Below, piece after piece: positions 1 through 7,056 of a DNA stretch of 64,000 nt. Location of the stretch: positions 1 to 64,000 of the forward strand of contig CAWJDP010000004.1 of NCBI GenBank assembly GCA_963841715.1, in the 5' to 3' direction. The position numbers and the translations under genes are program-made. Source of the stretch: DASPWW01 sp963841715. GTDB lineage: Bacteria; Actinomycetota; Thermoleophilia; Solirubrobacterales; 70-9. Numbering within the stretch: the stretch's first letter is position 1; each line of letters starts with the position of its first letter. Under the pieces are notes generated by a model that saw nothing but the letters and a program-made list of their open reading frames with translations, was not told the DNA's origin and did no database searches.

Positions 1-222
1 ATCGTCACCGACGCGCTCGACCACAAGGGCCCGGCGAAGCTGGATCGGATCGACGCCGGGGCGGCGTGCGCGCTCCCGTCGGTGCCGGGCACGACGCACG
101 ACGAGGGCGAGGCGAAGCTCGCCGCGTACACCGGCACCCTCGTCGACCCGCTGGGCCCAAACGGGCCGAAGGCCCAGGGCGAGCCGCCACTCGCCTGCTA
201 CGTGACGCGGACGTGCGACTAG
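1..222 (+). CDS. C-terminal fragment of an unidentified protein
   Basis: Frame 1 is open from the first base to a TAG at 220-222 and encodes 73 residues; the gene begins outside the window. The fragment has three cysteines (in AACAL and near the end in LACYVTRTCD) and is rich in Gly, Pro and Asp, which would suit an exported or disulfide-bearing protein, but no domain is recognisable. Its stop overlaps by four bases the end of a convergent minus-strand gene. Codon composition is that of a real GC-rich gene, which is the main reason for calling it. Confidence 0.5.
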   Translation: MVTDALDHKGPAKLDRIDAGAACALPSVPGTTHDEGEAKLAAYTGTLVDPLGPNGPKAQGEPPLACYVTRTCD

Positions 223-512
223 CTGTCTGAGCTGCGACCGCGCCCGAAGAGGCGCGCGAGCGGACCGGGGCGGCGCGGCTCGACCTCCTCGCGCAGAGGG
301 AGCCGGCCGTCCCGCCGCGCTTTCGCGACACACGCCGAGTGCGCGTGGCGGCGGCGCGCCGAGTCGCCCTCGGGGACGACGAGAACATGCTCGCTGAGCG
401 CCGGGAGGAAGCCTCCGCACAGCGGGCAGCGGTACGTCGCGGGCTTGCGGTTCGCGGCCGGCCGGATCGCGTACCAGCGCGCCTTGCGGAAGTCCTTCGC
501 AGCGTTCGCCAT
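219..512 (-). CDS. Small zinc-ribbon-like protein (97 aa)
   Basis: The start is the ATG at 512 (MANAAKDFRKARW); upstream extension in this frame gives unlikely sequence. Cys29 and Cys32 (CPLCGG) with His58 and Cys61 (HAHSAC) form a plausible four-ligand zinc knuckle separated by about 26 residues. The C-terminal third is basic and proline-rich without structure I can name. No enzyme motif is visible. It could be a nucleic-acid-binding or adaptor protein; function is unknown. It ends convergently with the partial gene at the window edge and diverges from the small gene beginning at 604. Confidence 0.6.
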   Translation of the reverse strand: MANAAKDFRKARWYAIRPAANRKPATYRCPLCGGFLPALSEHVLVVPEGDSARRRHAHSACVAKARRDGRLPLREEVEPRRPGPLARLFGRGRSSDS

Positions 513-603
513 TCCAATCGCCCGGCTCAAGCTAGCGCGGACCCCCTCTCCGCTTCGCAGCCATACGATCCCTCGTCCGACGATCCCACCGAAAGGAGAG
601 ACG

Positions 604-798
604 ATGGCCAAGTTCGAGTACACGACCGACGTCCTGACGTCGGTCTTCTCCGAGGAGAAGCTCCACCTCGGCGACCTCGAAGACTCGCTCAAGAAGCACG
701 GAGAGGACGGGTGGGAGCTGGCGGGGTTGGCGCTCAACGTCAACGTCCAGCGCGGCAAGGACGGCCATCTGCTCGTGTTCAAGCGCAGCGCGGAGTAG
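604..798 (+). CDS. DUF4177-like small protein (64 aa)
   Basis: A strong GAAAGGAGAG ribosome site at 591-600 precedes the ATG at 604. The 64-residue product (MAKFEYTTDVLTS...) has the pattern of DUF4177-type proteins: an N-terminal beta strand with aromatic residues, a central helix with the GEDGWELAGL motif (GWEL is the family hallmark), and a final strand ending in LLVFKR. These proteins are small, soluble and of unknown function. It stands alone between a divergent gene at 512 and a convergent glycosylase gene ending at 808. Family call fairly sure, role unknown. Confidence 0.7.
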   Translation: MAKFEYTTDVLTSVFSEEKLHLGDLEDSLKKHGEDGWELAGLALNVNVQRGKDGHLLVFKRSAE

Positions 799-807
799 GG
801 CAGAGCC

Positions 808-1713
808 CTAGGCGGCGAGGCGGAGCGGCGGGCCTTTCGCGACGAGCCCGTGGTATGAGGACAGCATGAACGTGCCGGCGAGGCCGCGGAACGGCGCGTA
901 GGGCTCGAAGTAGGCCTCGACCTCCTCCACCGTCGCCCGGCGACCGATCCCGGTCAGTCGGCCGATCAGCTTCACGTAGCCGAGATCGCCGGCCGGGAGA
1001 GCGTCGGGCTCGCCGCGCCCGAACAACCCGAGGCACTGAACCGTCCACGGGCCGATCTCGGGGATCTTCAGCAGCCGCGCGTCCGAAGCGGGGTCGTCGA
1101 GGCGGGCGCGGCCGGCCGCCGCCTCGCGCGCGCACGCGATCAGCGCCAGCGCCCGCGCCGGCGCGAGATCCATCGACGCGAGCTCGGCCGGTGCGACGCC
1201 CTCGATCACCTCCGCCCCCGGAGCATCACGTAGGAAGACGTCGTCGGCCGTCGTCAGTCGCGGGCCCCAGCGCGCGTACATCCGCCGCAGAATCTCGTTT
1301 GCGCGCGAGGACTCGATCAGCTGCTTCGCGATCGCGATCATCAACGTTTCCCACGGCCACGGGGTGCGACGCGGGCGGAGCCACGGCCGGCGCCGGATCG
1401 CACGCCCCAACAGCGGGTCGCCTCGAAACGCCTCGTAGAAGTCGCGCAGGTCCTCGTCGAGCCCGAGCGCGAACCGCATCCGCTCGATCGCGGTCTCGTG
1501 CGCCTCGCGGCCCGCTCCCGCGGCGCGGAGCACGACCGTCCCGTCGCGCCGCCGCCACGTGCGGACGACTACCGGCCGCCCCTCGACGTGGACGAGGCGA
1601 TCGAGGACGCCGTAGTGGACCCGGAACAGGTTCCCTCCCCGCGACGGCATCCGCCACGGCCACGGCGGGCGAACCTCGACCTCGAGGGGGGGCCCCACCG
1701 TCGCCGAGGACAC
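808..1713 (-). CDS. AlkA-type DNA-3-methyladenine glycosylase
   Basis: This 301-residue protein carries the helix-hairpin-helix plus Gly/Pro/Asp signature of the HhH-GPD base-excision glycosylases: hairpin around residues 218-226 (PEIGPWTVQ) and the catalytic aspartate near residue 243 (PAGDLGYVK), about the position of Asp238 in E. coli AlkA. The N-terminal hundred residues would form the AlkA-like beta domain. The family excises alkylated purines (3-methyladenine, 7-methylguanine) by hydrolysing the N-glycosidic bond. It lies two bases after a small membrane-protein gene, so the two are probably co-transcribed. Substrate range cannot be read from sequence. Confidence 0.8.
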   Translation of the reverse strand: MSSATVGPPLEVEVRPPWPWRMPSRGGNLFRVHYGVLDRLVHVEGRPVVVRTWRRRDGTVVLRAAGAGREAHETAIERMRFALGLDEDLRDFYEAFRGDPLLGRAIRRRPWLRPRRTPWPWETLMIAIAKQLIESSRANEILRRMYARWGPRLTTADDVFLRDAPGAEVIEGVAPAELASMDLAPARALALIACAREAAAGRARLDDPASDARLLKIPEIGPWTVQCLGLFGRGEPDALPAGDLGYVKLIGRLTGIGRRATVEEVEAYFEPYAPFRGLAGTFMLSSYHGLVAKGPPLRLAA

Positions 1714-1715
1714 GG

Positions 1716-2030
1716 TTACTTGTTTCCGAGCACGTGGACGTCGACGAGGAACGAGCGGCTGGCGACGACGTTATCGCGCCGCGCTCGGCGCGGGAGGCGG
1801 GTGCGGCCACGCCGCCCGCCGACGCTCCGAGCCGCGTTGACGACCGCGACGGTCGCGACCCCGGCGACGATCCCGCCCGCCGCTGCGAGGGCGGCGCTGC
1901 GGACCTCGCCGCGCCACTGATCGATCTCGGTGCCCCCGTCGACGCGGTCGGGAAGCGGGCGCGTCTCGGCCGCGCGGTCCGACTCCGCGGCACCCTCCTC
2001 GATCGCCTCTCCTTCAAGAACATCGGCCAT
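1716..2030 (-). CDS. Hypothetical single-pass membrane protein (104 aa)
   Basis: The N-terminal 45 residues are acidic and hydrophilic (MADVLEGEAIEEGAAESD), followed by one alanine/valine/glycine-rich hydrophobic stretch (about residues 46-67) and a strongly basic C-terminal segment with several RR pairs. This order predicts one membrane helix with a basic cytoplasmic flank. No domain recognised. The stop lies two bases from the start of the AlkA-type glycosylase gene, suggesting a two-gene transcript without giving a functional link. Confidence 0.5.
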   Translation of the reverse strand: MADVLEGEAIEEGAAESDRAAETRPLPDRVDGGTEIDQWRGEVRSAALAAAGGIVAGVATVAVVNAARSVGGRRGRTRLPRRARRDNVVASRSFLVDVHVLGNK

Positions 2031-2061
2031 CGCGGCTCAGTCTAACCCCGCGTCAAGCGGC

Positions 2062-3201
2062 TCAGATGGCGTTCGGCTTGCCCGTGCCCAGCGAGAGCTC
2101 GTAAAGACGGTAGGTCTTGATCACCTTCCCACCCATCCCCTCCATCGCGCGGTTCATCGGCTCGTTCGTCTCCAGGATCCACCCGGTCTCCCCGGCGTCG
2201 ATGATCCCCTTCGGCACGTTCTCGAGATGCTTTATGTAGAAGGCGGCGGCGATCCCGAGGTGCTGGTACTCGGGCTTGACCCCGAGCGCGAACACGCGGA
2301 TGCGGTTGATCTTCCCGCGCCCGCGCAGGAACTTCAGCCACCCGAGCGGCAGCAGCCGGCCGTTCATCTTCGCCAGCACCTGGTTGATGTCGGGGAGGCT
2401 GAGCGCGGCGCCCAGGACCTCGCCGTCGCGCTCGGCGATCCACGCCCAGCGCTCGTCGAGGATCTGCTTCAGGTTCGAGGCCTGGAACGCGACCTCCTCG
2501 TCGGTGATCGGGACGAAGCCCCAGTTCTTGCTCCAGGCTGAGTTGTAGACCTCCATGAAGCGGCCGACCTCGGCCTCGAGGTCGCGCTTGCGCATGTTGC
2601 GGATCGACACGCGGTGCTCACCCTCGACCTTGTCTGCGGCGGCGTGGATCGCCTCGTGGAAGCGCTCGCCCTGCTCCAGCTCGCCGAAGTGCAGCCACCA
2701 CATCCACAGGTCGATCGTCTTCGTCAGCCCCTGCGACTCGACGAGCTCGCGGTAGTACGGTGGATGCCACGGCTCGAGAATCATCGGGCGCAGGTCGTAG
2801 CCGTCGACGAGCAGCCCGCACTCGTCGTTGGTCGTGAAGTCCATCGGCCCGATCATCCGCTCGCGTCCGCGCTCGCGCAGCCACTCGGCCGCGGTGCCGA
2901 TCAGCGCCCTCGCGGCGGCGATGTCGTTCTCGCAGTCGAAGAACCCGAACATGCCGTCGTTGCCGCCCTGGAACTCGTCCCAGCGGCGATCGATCTGGGC
3001 GCTGATCCGGCCAACGGGCCGTCCGGCGCGTTCGCAGATGAAGAACTCCGCCTCGGCGTGATCGAAGTAGGGGTTCTTGCCCTTGTCGAGGAACTGGCGC
3101 CGCTCGGAGATCAGCGGCGGGACCCAGGGTGTGTTCGCGTGGAGGCGGAAGGGGAGCTTGATGAACGAGGTGAGGTCGCGCCGCCCGCGGACGGGCCGCA
3201 C
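2062..3201 (-). CDS. GNAT-fold acyltransferase, bacterial ceramide synthase-like
   Basis: The 379-residue protein has the signature blocks of a large GNAT-fold family to which the bacterial ceramide synthase of Caulobacter belongs: an N-terminal FIKLPFRLHANTPWVPPL block, NPYFDHAEAEFF, VGRISAQIDRR, GMFGFFDCEND, GPMDFTTNDECGLLVDG and the PPYY pair, then a C-terminal half with a GNAT-like core ending near residue 370. Members are often annotated vaguely as N-acetyltransferases or dATP pyrophosphohydrolase. It is divergent from a serine-palmitoyltransferase-like gene only 233 bases away, which suggests acylation of the sphingoid amine with a fatty acyl-CoA or acyl-ACP. The start (GTG at 3201) is uncertain. 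Family membership is seen; ceramide synthesis is inferred. Confidence 0.7.
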   Translation of the reverse strand: MRPVRGRRDLTSFIKLPFRLHANTPWVPPLISERRQFLDKGKNPYFDHAEAEFFICERAGRPVGRISAQIDRRWDEFQGGNDGMFGFFDCENDIAAARALIGTAAEWLRERGRERMIGPMDFTTNDECGLLVDGYDLRPMILEPWHPPYYRELVESQGLTKTIDLWMWWLHFGELEQGERFHEAIHAAADKVEGEHRVSIRNMRKRDLEAEVGRFMEVYNSAWSKNWGFVPITDEEVAFQASNLKQILDERWAWIAERDGEVLGAALSLPDINQVLAKMNGRLLPLGWLKFLRGRGKINRIRVFALGVKPEYQHLGIAAAFYIKHLENVPKGIIDAGETGWILETNEPMNRAMEGMGGKVIKTYRLYELSLGTGKPNAI

Positions 3202-3434
3202 GACGAGCGGCGCCGCGCTCGACCCGCTGGGGGCGCCCGACTTGGTCGTGGAAGCCTCGATGCGCTCAAGCTATACGAAATGCGCACCTTCCGGACCCGG
3301 AAATTCGACCCGCCCGCTCAACCGAAACCACCAGCCGCGGACGCGGAAGCGAGCGAGCAAGAGGACCGGTGATTTAGGTGCGAGCGAGCGAGAGCGGAGC
3401 AGGCTGGCGGGGTAATTCTGGGACACTTCCCGCA

Positions 3435-4694
3435 ATGCCGCAGACGGCCGGCACCCCCGCCGACGTATTCGAAAAGGCCCGCACGCACGAGCGCAAGGAG
3501 CAGCTCGAGCAGGCGAAGGAGGGCGACCTCCTCCCCTACTTCAGGATCCTCGAATCGCAGGCCGGCCCGGTCGTGGAGATGGAGGGGCGCGAGACGATCA
3601 TGCTCGGCTCCAACAACTATCTCGGGCTGACGACCGACTTGCGCGTCAAGCAGGCGGCGCGCGACGCGCTCGAGGACTTCGGCACCGGCGTCACCGGCTC
3701 GAGACTTCTCAACGGCACCACCCCCCTCCACCTCGATCTCGAGCGCGAGCTCGCCGAGTTCATGGGAACCGAGGACGCGATCGTGTTCACGACCGGCTAC
3801 CAGACCAACCTCGGCTGCATCGGCTCGATCCTCGAGCCCGGCGACACCGTGATCTGCGACTCGGGCGACCACGCCTCGATCCTTGACGGCTGCAAGCTCT
3901 CGGGGGCGCGTCTGCGGCCGTTCCGCCACAACCGCATGGACAAGCTCGAGCGGATGCTCGACCGCGCGGCCGGCGACGGCGGCGGCGTCCTCGTCGTCGT
4001 CGATGGGGTGTTCTCGATGGAGGGCGACGTCTGCGATCTGCCCGCGATCGTCGAGCTGTGCCGCCGCTACGGAGCGCGCCTGATGGTCGACGAGGCGCAC
4101 GGCGTCGGCGTGCTCGGCGCGCGCGGCGCTGGGGCCTGCGAGCTGTTCGAGCTCGAGGACGAGGTCGATCTGAGGATGGGGACGTTCTCGAAGAGCCTCG
4201 CCTCGTGCGGAGGCTTCATCGCCGGCTCCGAGGAGGTCGTCGAGTACCTTCGGGTTTCCTCCCGCTCGTTCATCTTCAGCGCCTCTGCGGTCCCGGCCGC
4301 GGTGGGGGCCGCGCTCGCCGCGCTCCGCATCATCCGCTCCGAGGGCCCCGAGCTGCTCGCCCGGCTGCTCGACAACGCGGCCTACCTCCGTACAGGCTTC
4401 CGCGAGCTCGGGCTCAAGGTCATCGAGCCGGGGACGCTCCCGGACGGCCGCGAGGCCACAACCCCCGTGGTCCCGGTCGTCGTCGGCGAGGACTGGCAGG
4501 CGGTGCTGCTGTGGAAGGCGCTGTTCGACGCCGGCGTCTACACCAACGTCGCCCTGCACCCAGCGGTCCCGCCCGGTGGGGCGTTGCTGCGGACGAGCCT
4601 GATGGCGACGCACGAGCGGCCCCACCTCGATCGAGCGCTCGGGGTGATCGGCGACGTGATCAAGGACTTCCCCGAAGTTCCTCGCAGCTCCTAG
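3435..4694 (+). CDS. Serine palmitoyltransferase-like alpha-oxoamine synthase
   Basis: PLP-dependent alpha-oxoamine synthase of 419 residues. His146 (GDHAS), Asp219 and His222 (VDEAH) and the Schiff-base Lys253 (GTFSKS) are all in place. Several blocks resemble bacterial serine palmitoyltransferase more than BioF or Kbl: IMLGSNNYLGL, GTGVTGSRLLNGT, AIVFTTGYQTNLG, RPFRHN, and a C-terminal LLWKALFDAGVYTNVALHPAVPPGG close to the SPT pattern. It would condense serine with an acyl thioester to give 3-ketosphinganine in the cytosol. No biotin or threonine-degradation gene is nearby; the divergent neighbour is a ceramide-synthase-type GNAT protein. I start at the ATG at 3435; an upstream extension adds low-complexity sequence. 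Another alpha-oxoamine synthase specificity remains possible. Confidence 0.78.
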   Translation: MPQTAGTPADVFEKARTHERKEQLEQAKEGDLLPYFRILESQAGPVVEMEGRETIMLGSNNYLGLTTDLRVKQAARDALEDFGTGVTGSRLLNGTTPLHLDLERELAEFMGTEDAIVFTTGYQTNLGCIGSILEPGDTVICDSGDHASILDGCKLSGARLRPFRHNRMDKLERMLDRAAGDGGGVLVVVDGVFSMEGDVCDLPAIVELCRRYGARLMVDEAHGVGVLGARGAGACELFELEDEVDLRMGTFSKSLASCGGFIAGSEEVVEYLRVSSRSFIFSASAVPAAVGAALAALRIIRSEGPELLARLLDNAAYLRTGFRELGLKVIEPGTLPDGREATTPVVPVVVGEDWQAVLLWKALFDAGVYTNVALHPAVPPGGALLRTSLMATHERPHLDRALGVIGDVIKDFPEVPRSS

Positions 4695-4740
4695 GCCCCC
4701 AGACGGCCGCTTGACCTTCCCCCATTGAGGGTAGTTTCCG

Positions 4741-4760
4741 CTTGTCCAGTTCTGGACAAG
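4741..4760. promoter_or_regulatory. Perfect 9-bp inverted repeat upstream of the mIHF gene
   Basis: CTTGTCCAG at 4741-4749 and CTGGACAAG at 4752-4760 are exact reverse complements around a TT spacer. It is not followed by a T tract, so it is not a normal terminator for the preceding gene. Arm length and spacing suit a dimeric repressor such as a GntR-type protein, but no such regulator lies nearby. It is about 65 bases upstream of the likely mIHF promoter. Confidence 0.5.
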
Positions 4761-4823
4761 TTGCGTCTCCGAGAAAAAGGGTGCTCATAGCGAACGCGCC
4801 GGCGGGCGAGGGGGGCAACCCGC

Positions 4824-4851
4824 TTGACCGCGTGTCCCGGCGAGATAGATT
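4824..4851 (+). promoter_or_regulatory. Candidate housekeeping promoter for the mIHF gene
   Basis: TTGACC (4824-4829) and TAGATT (4846-4851) are separated by 16 bases and match the -35 and -10 consensus at five and four of six positions. Transcription from here would give a leader of roughly 150 bases before the ATG at 5006. Local A/T content rises only at the -10 box, as expected for a promoter in a GC-rich genome. Confidence 0.5.
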
Positions 4852-5005
4852 CGCGCCCACGCCGGACGCACCCCGGGGCCAGGAAGTGGACAGTGAGGGC
4901 GACAGGCCCCCTCAGGTCCCTCTCCGTAGGGGAGAGCCACGCGGTCGTCACGGACGGAAAGCCAGCCCCCTGGGAAACCTCGCAACACTCGGAGGAGGAG
5001 TGACG
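4852..5005 (+). other. Structured 5' leader of the mIHF gene; no gene in 4695-5005
   Basis: The 311 bases between 4694 and 5006 hold no credible gene. The transcribed part can fold into several hairpins: GAGGG with CCCUC around 4896-4914, CUCUCC with GGAGAG around 4920-4937, CGUC with GACG near 4947-4957, and CCAG with CUGG near 4963-4974. The last bases before the start contain CCUC that can pair with the GGAGGAGG ribosome site (4991-4998), so the site may be masked. I could not match it to a named riboswitch. Confidence 0.35.
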
Positions 5006-5368
5006 ATGGAAGCTGCCTCGACTGCCGTCCCTGCCCATTCGCCCTCGGTGCCGATGCCCCGAACGATCGGGGCCCCGACGCCGCAGCACATGCAGGCGCT
5101 GGAGCACGCGAACGAGATCCGACTGGCGCGCGCCGAGCTGAAGCGCCGGGTGAAGGCCGGGACGGCGTCCGTCCCGGAGGTCTTTCGCGCAAATCCGGGC
5201 GAAGTGGAGACGATGACGGTGAGCGAGCTGCTCAGAAGCCAGAAGCGGTGGGGGCGGACGCGGGCACGCAAGTTCCTCACCCCGTTCTCCATCAACGAGA
5301 ACCGCACGATCGGCAAGCTCACCGACCGGCAGCGCAACGAGCTCGCGGAGCGGCTCGAGACCGTCTGA
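5006..5368 (+). CDS. Actinobacterial integration host factor (mIHF)
   Basis: The 120-residue product has a disordered, proline-rich first 30 residues and then the S13/H2TH-like fold of the actinobacterial integration host factor: a basic helix (ANEIRLARAELKRRVKAGTAS), the VSELLRSQKRWGRTRARKFL helix-two-turn-helix part and the closing IGKLTDRQRNELAERL helix. This family bends DNA in the nucleoid and aids site-specific recombination; it is not related to E. coli IHF. The ATG at 5006 follows a strong GGAGGAGG site. It is a single gene with its own candidate promoter, a long leader and a hairpin terminator after the stop. In many actinobacteria it is beside gmk; here it is not. Confidence 0.85.
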   Translation: MEAASTAVPAHSPSVPMPRTIGAPTPQHMQALEHANEIRLARAELKRRVKAGTASVPEVFRANPGEVETMTVSELLRSQKRWGRTRARKFLTPFSINENRTIGKLTDRQRNELAERLETV

Positions 5369-5398
5369 TCCTGCGGTCAGCGCGCGTGCCGGTCAGGC

Positions 5399-5430
5399 GG
5401 CCTCCCGAAACGGGGGGCCGTCGCATTTTG
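5399..5430 (+). terminator. Rho-independent terminator after the mIHF gene
   Basis: GGCCTCCC (5399-5406) pairs with GGGGGGCC (5412-5419) over eight positions with one T-G wobble, around the loop GAAAC. A TTTT run follows at 5426-5429 after a short GTCGCA stretch. It lies 30 bases after the mIHF stop and separates it from convergent minus-strand genes. Confidence 0.65.
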
Positions 5431-5461
5431 CGAAACCCAAGCCGCCCCCGGACGGGCGCGG

Positions 5462-5911
5462 CTAGTACCCGATGTTCAGGGGGATCGGGCTCGAGCCAGC
5501 GAAGCCGAAGAACCAGACACCGAAGATCAGCAGCGCGAGGCCCGCGCTGACGACGAGCATCGCCTCGAGCGCCGACGGTTCGGGAGCGGGGAGGTTGCGC
5601 GACGCACGCAGCTCGACGTGGCGCCGATTCACCCACGAGAGTCCGATGACGATGAGGACGACGGAGAGCAGGATCCCGATCATCGTCACCATCAGCGCCG
5701 TTCCCAGCGACGCCGAGCCCTGGATCTGCGAGCCAATCCACAGCCAGGCGAGCGGTACCCCGAGCCACAGAAACAGGCATCCGGCGAGCATCACGATCAC
5801 CAGCGCCCCGCTGACGGAGCCGCCGAGCATCGCGCGCACGGGGTGATCCTGGCGTCGAGCAGGGGACGCCGCGCGATTGTGAGGCGACTCGCCGGTGGGT
5901 GCTTGATTCAT
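5462..5911 (-). CDS. Three-helix membrane protein, paralogue of the protein at 36858-37271
   Basis: This 149-residue protein has a polar 25-residue N-terminus and three hydrophobic stretches: about residues 33-58 (ending VPLAWLWIGSQIQ), 65-90 and 118-140 (ending FFGFAGSSP). The first-helix VPLAWLWIGSQI and terminal FAGSSP motifs recur in the protein at 36858-37271 (VPVAWLWVASQI, FAGSSLP), so both belong to one uncharacterised family. No catalytic residues stand out. Its start codon directly abuts the stop of the upstream membrane-protein gene, implying co-translation. Confidence 0.6.
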   Translation of the reverse strand: MNQAPTGESPHNRAASPARRQDHPVRAMLGGSVSGALVIVMLAGCLFLWLGVPLAWLWIGSQIQGSASLGTALMVTMIGILLSVVLIVIGLSWVNRRHVELRASRNLPAPEPSALEAMLVVSAGLALLIFGVWFFGFAGSSPIPLNIGY

Positions 5912-6421
5912 TCAGCCCCGGAACCCGCGGATCCGAAACGCGTAGCCGCCCGAGCGGCGCCTGAACACCGCCGCGAGCCCCCACGCCGCGAGCGCGAACA
6001 CCGCCGCGACGACGGCGAGCCGGGCGATCGGCGGGAGCGCCGCCGGTGCGAGGAAGAACAGCGCCGCAAGGACGATCACAGCGGGCGCCCCGGCGAGCAG
6101 CAGCGTGTGCGAGCGGTAGCCGGCGAAGTGCTCGCGGATCGAGAGCTCAAGCCCGCCGAGTGACCCGAGCGCAAGCCCGGTGCCGATCATCACCGCGCCC
6201 TGGCTGCCGGAGACGATGAAGCCGCCGATCAGCAGCACGACCGCGATCAGGACGACGATCTCGACGAGCGGGAACGAGCCCCACGGCGCGGGCGGCCGCT
6301 CGTCGTCGGCTCGGCGGCTCGGCGGCCGAGACGCCTGCGCGCGCTCGACCCGCTGCTTCGCGGCCGGATTCGGCTGCGGCCCGGCGGCCGGCCGCCGACG
6401 CTTTCGCGTGCGACGCGACAT
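5912..6421 (-). CDS. Hypothetical membrane protein (169 aa)
   Basis: The ATG at 6421 begins MSRRTRKRRRP. About 45 basic and proline-rich residues precede four or five hydrophobic segments (LVEIVVLIAVVLLIGGFIV, a second around GAVMIGTGLALGSLGGL, LLLAGAPAVIVLAALFFLAP, and LAVVAAVFALAAWGLAAVF), ending in RIRGFRG. No family recognised. It is directly upstream of the three-helix membrane-protein gene with no intergenic base, so the two probably act in the same envelope process. Confidence 0.5.
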   Translation of the reverse strand: MSRRTRKRRRPAAGPQPNPAAKQRVERAQASRPPSRRADDERPPAPWGSFPLVEIVVLIAVVLLIGGFIVSGSQGAVMIGTGLALGSLGGLELSIREHFAGYRSHTLLLAGAPAVIVLAALFFLAPAALPPIARLAVVAAVFALAAWGLAAVFRRRSGGYAFRIRGFRG

Positions 6422-6473
6422 CAGGTCCCGGCTGCGGATTGGGGCGGGACGCGACCGAGCCGCGCCCCTGCGG

Positions 6474-6992
6474 TCATGGGCAGCCGGATGAGAGCTTGAC
6501 CCGCCACCAACCGAGGACCATGCCGAGCAGGCCCCAGCGCGGGCGGGAGTGGTAGTGACGGCACCCGGGCTCTCCGATGTCCTCGTTCGAGATCCTGACC
6601 CAGCGGTGCTCCTCTGGCTCGGCGAGCATCCGCTCGAGCTCCCCGCGATTGCGCTCCTCGACGTGGGCCCGGTCGTGGAGCTCGCCCCGTGCCTCGTGCA
6701 GGCGGTCCGCGAGCGCATCCCGGACGAGCTCGAGGTCACGGATCCCGAGCACGCGCGGCCCGCCGGCGGCGGCGACGCTGAAGTCGATCCCGCGGCGGGG
6801 GAAGGCGCTCGCGAACAGCTCGCCGAGCTCGCGCTCCAGGTTCGCGATCTGCCCGCGGAGGTCGTTGCGGGCGCGGCGGGCAGCGTCTTCGCGGACGCGG
6901 ACTCCGCCGGTCGGCGGCGGAACGCCGGATCCAGGGGGCGCTGCGGGTGCGCCCCGGTGCGCCTGGGCGGTCTCCTCGAGCAGCTCGGGCAT
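6474..6992 (-). CDS. Coiled-coil hypothetical protein with conserved CRHYHSRPRW tail
   Basis: The 172-residue product starts with a Pro/Gly-rich segment, then a helical region (about residues 32-60 and 85-125) with heptad-like Leu, Arg and Glu spacing typical of a coiled coil. It ends in a distinctive block, CRHYHSRPRWGLLGMVLGWWRVKLSSGCP, with two Cys, two His and a hydrophobic GLLGMVLGWW stretch that could bind metal or dip into a membrane. I believe this tail is conserved in related actinobacteria but recognise no named family. It is upstream of, and probably in the same transcript as, the 169-aa membrane-protein gene. Confidence 0.55.
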   Translation of the reverse strand: MPELLEETAQAHRGAPAAPPGSGVPPPTGGVRVREDAARRARNDLRGQIANLERELGELFASAFPRRGIDFSVAAAGGPRVLGIRDLELVRDALADRLHEARGELHDRAHVEERNRGELERMLAEPEEHRWVRISNEDIGEPGCRHYHSRPRWGLLGMVLGWWRVKLSSGCP

Positions 6993-7056
6993 CGGCTCCC
7001 TTCCGCGATAGCTGGAGGCTTGATTCTAACCCGCGCCGCGGAGTCTGGCTAGGCGG

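Noticed and set aside
1226..2023. Long minus-strand frame over the AlkA-type glycosylase region rich in Arg, Pro and Ser
   Set aside because: Amino-acid composition is that of an out-of-frame GC-rich shadow, and the AlkA frame is clearly real.
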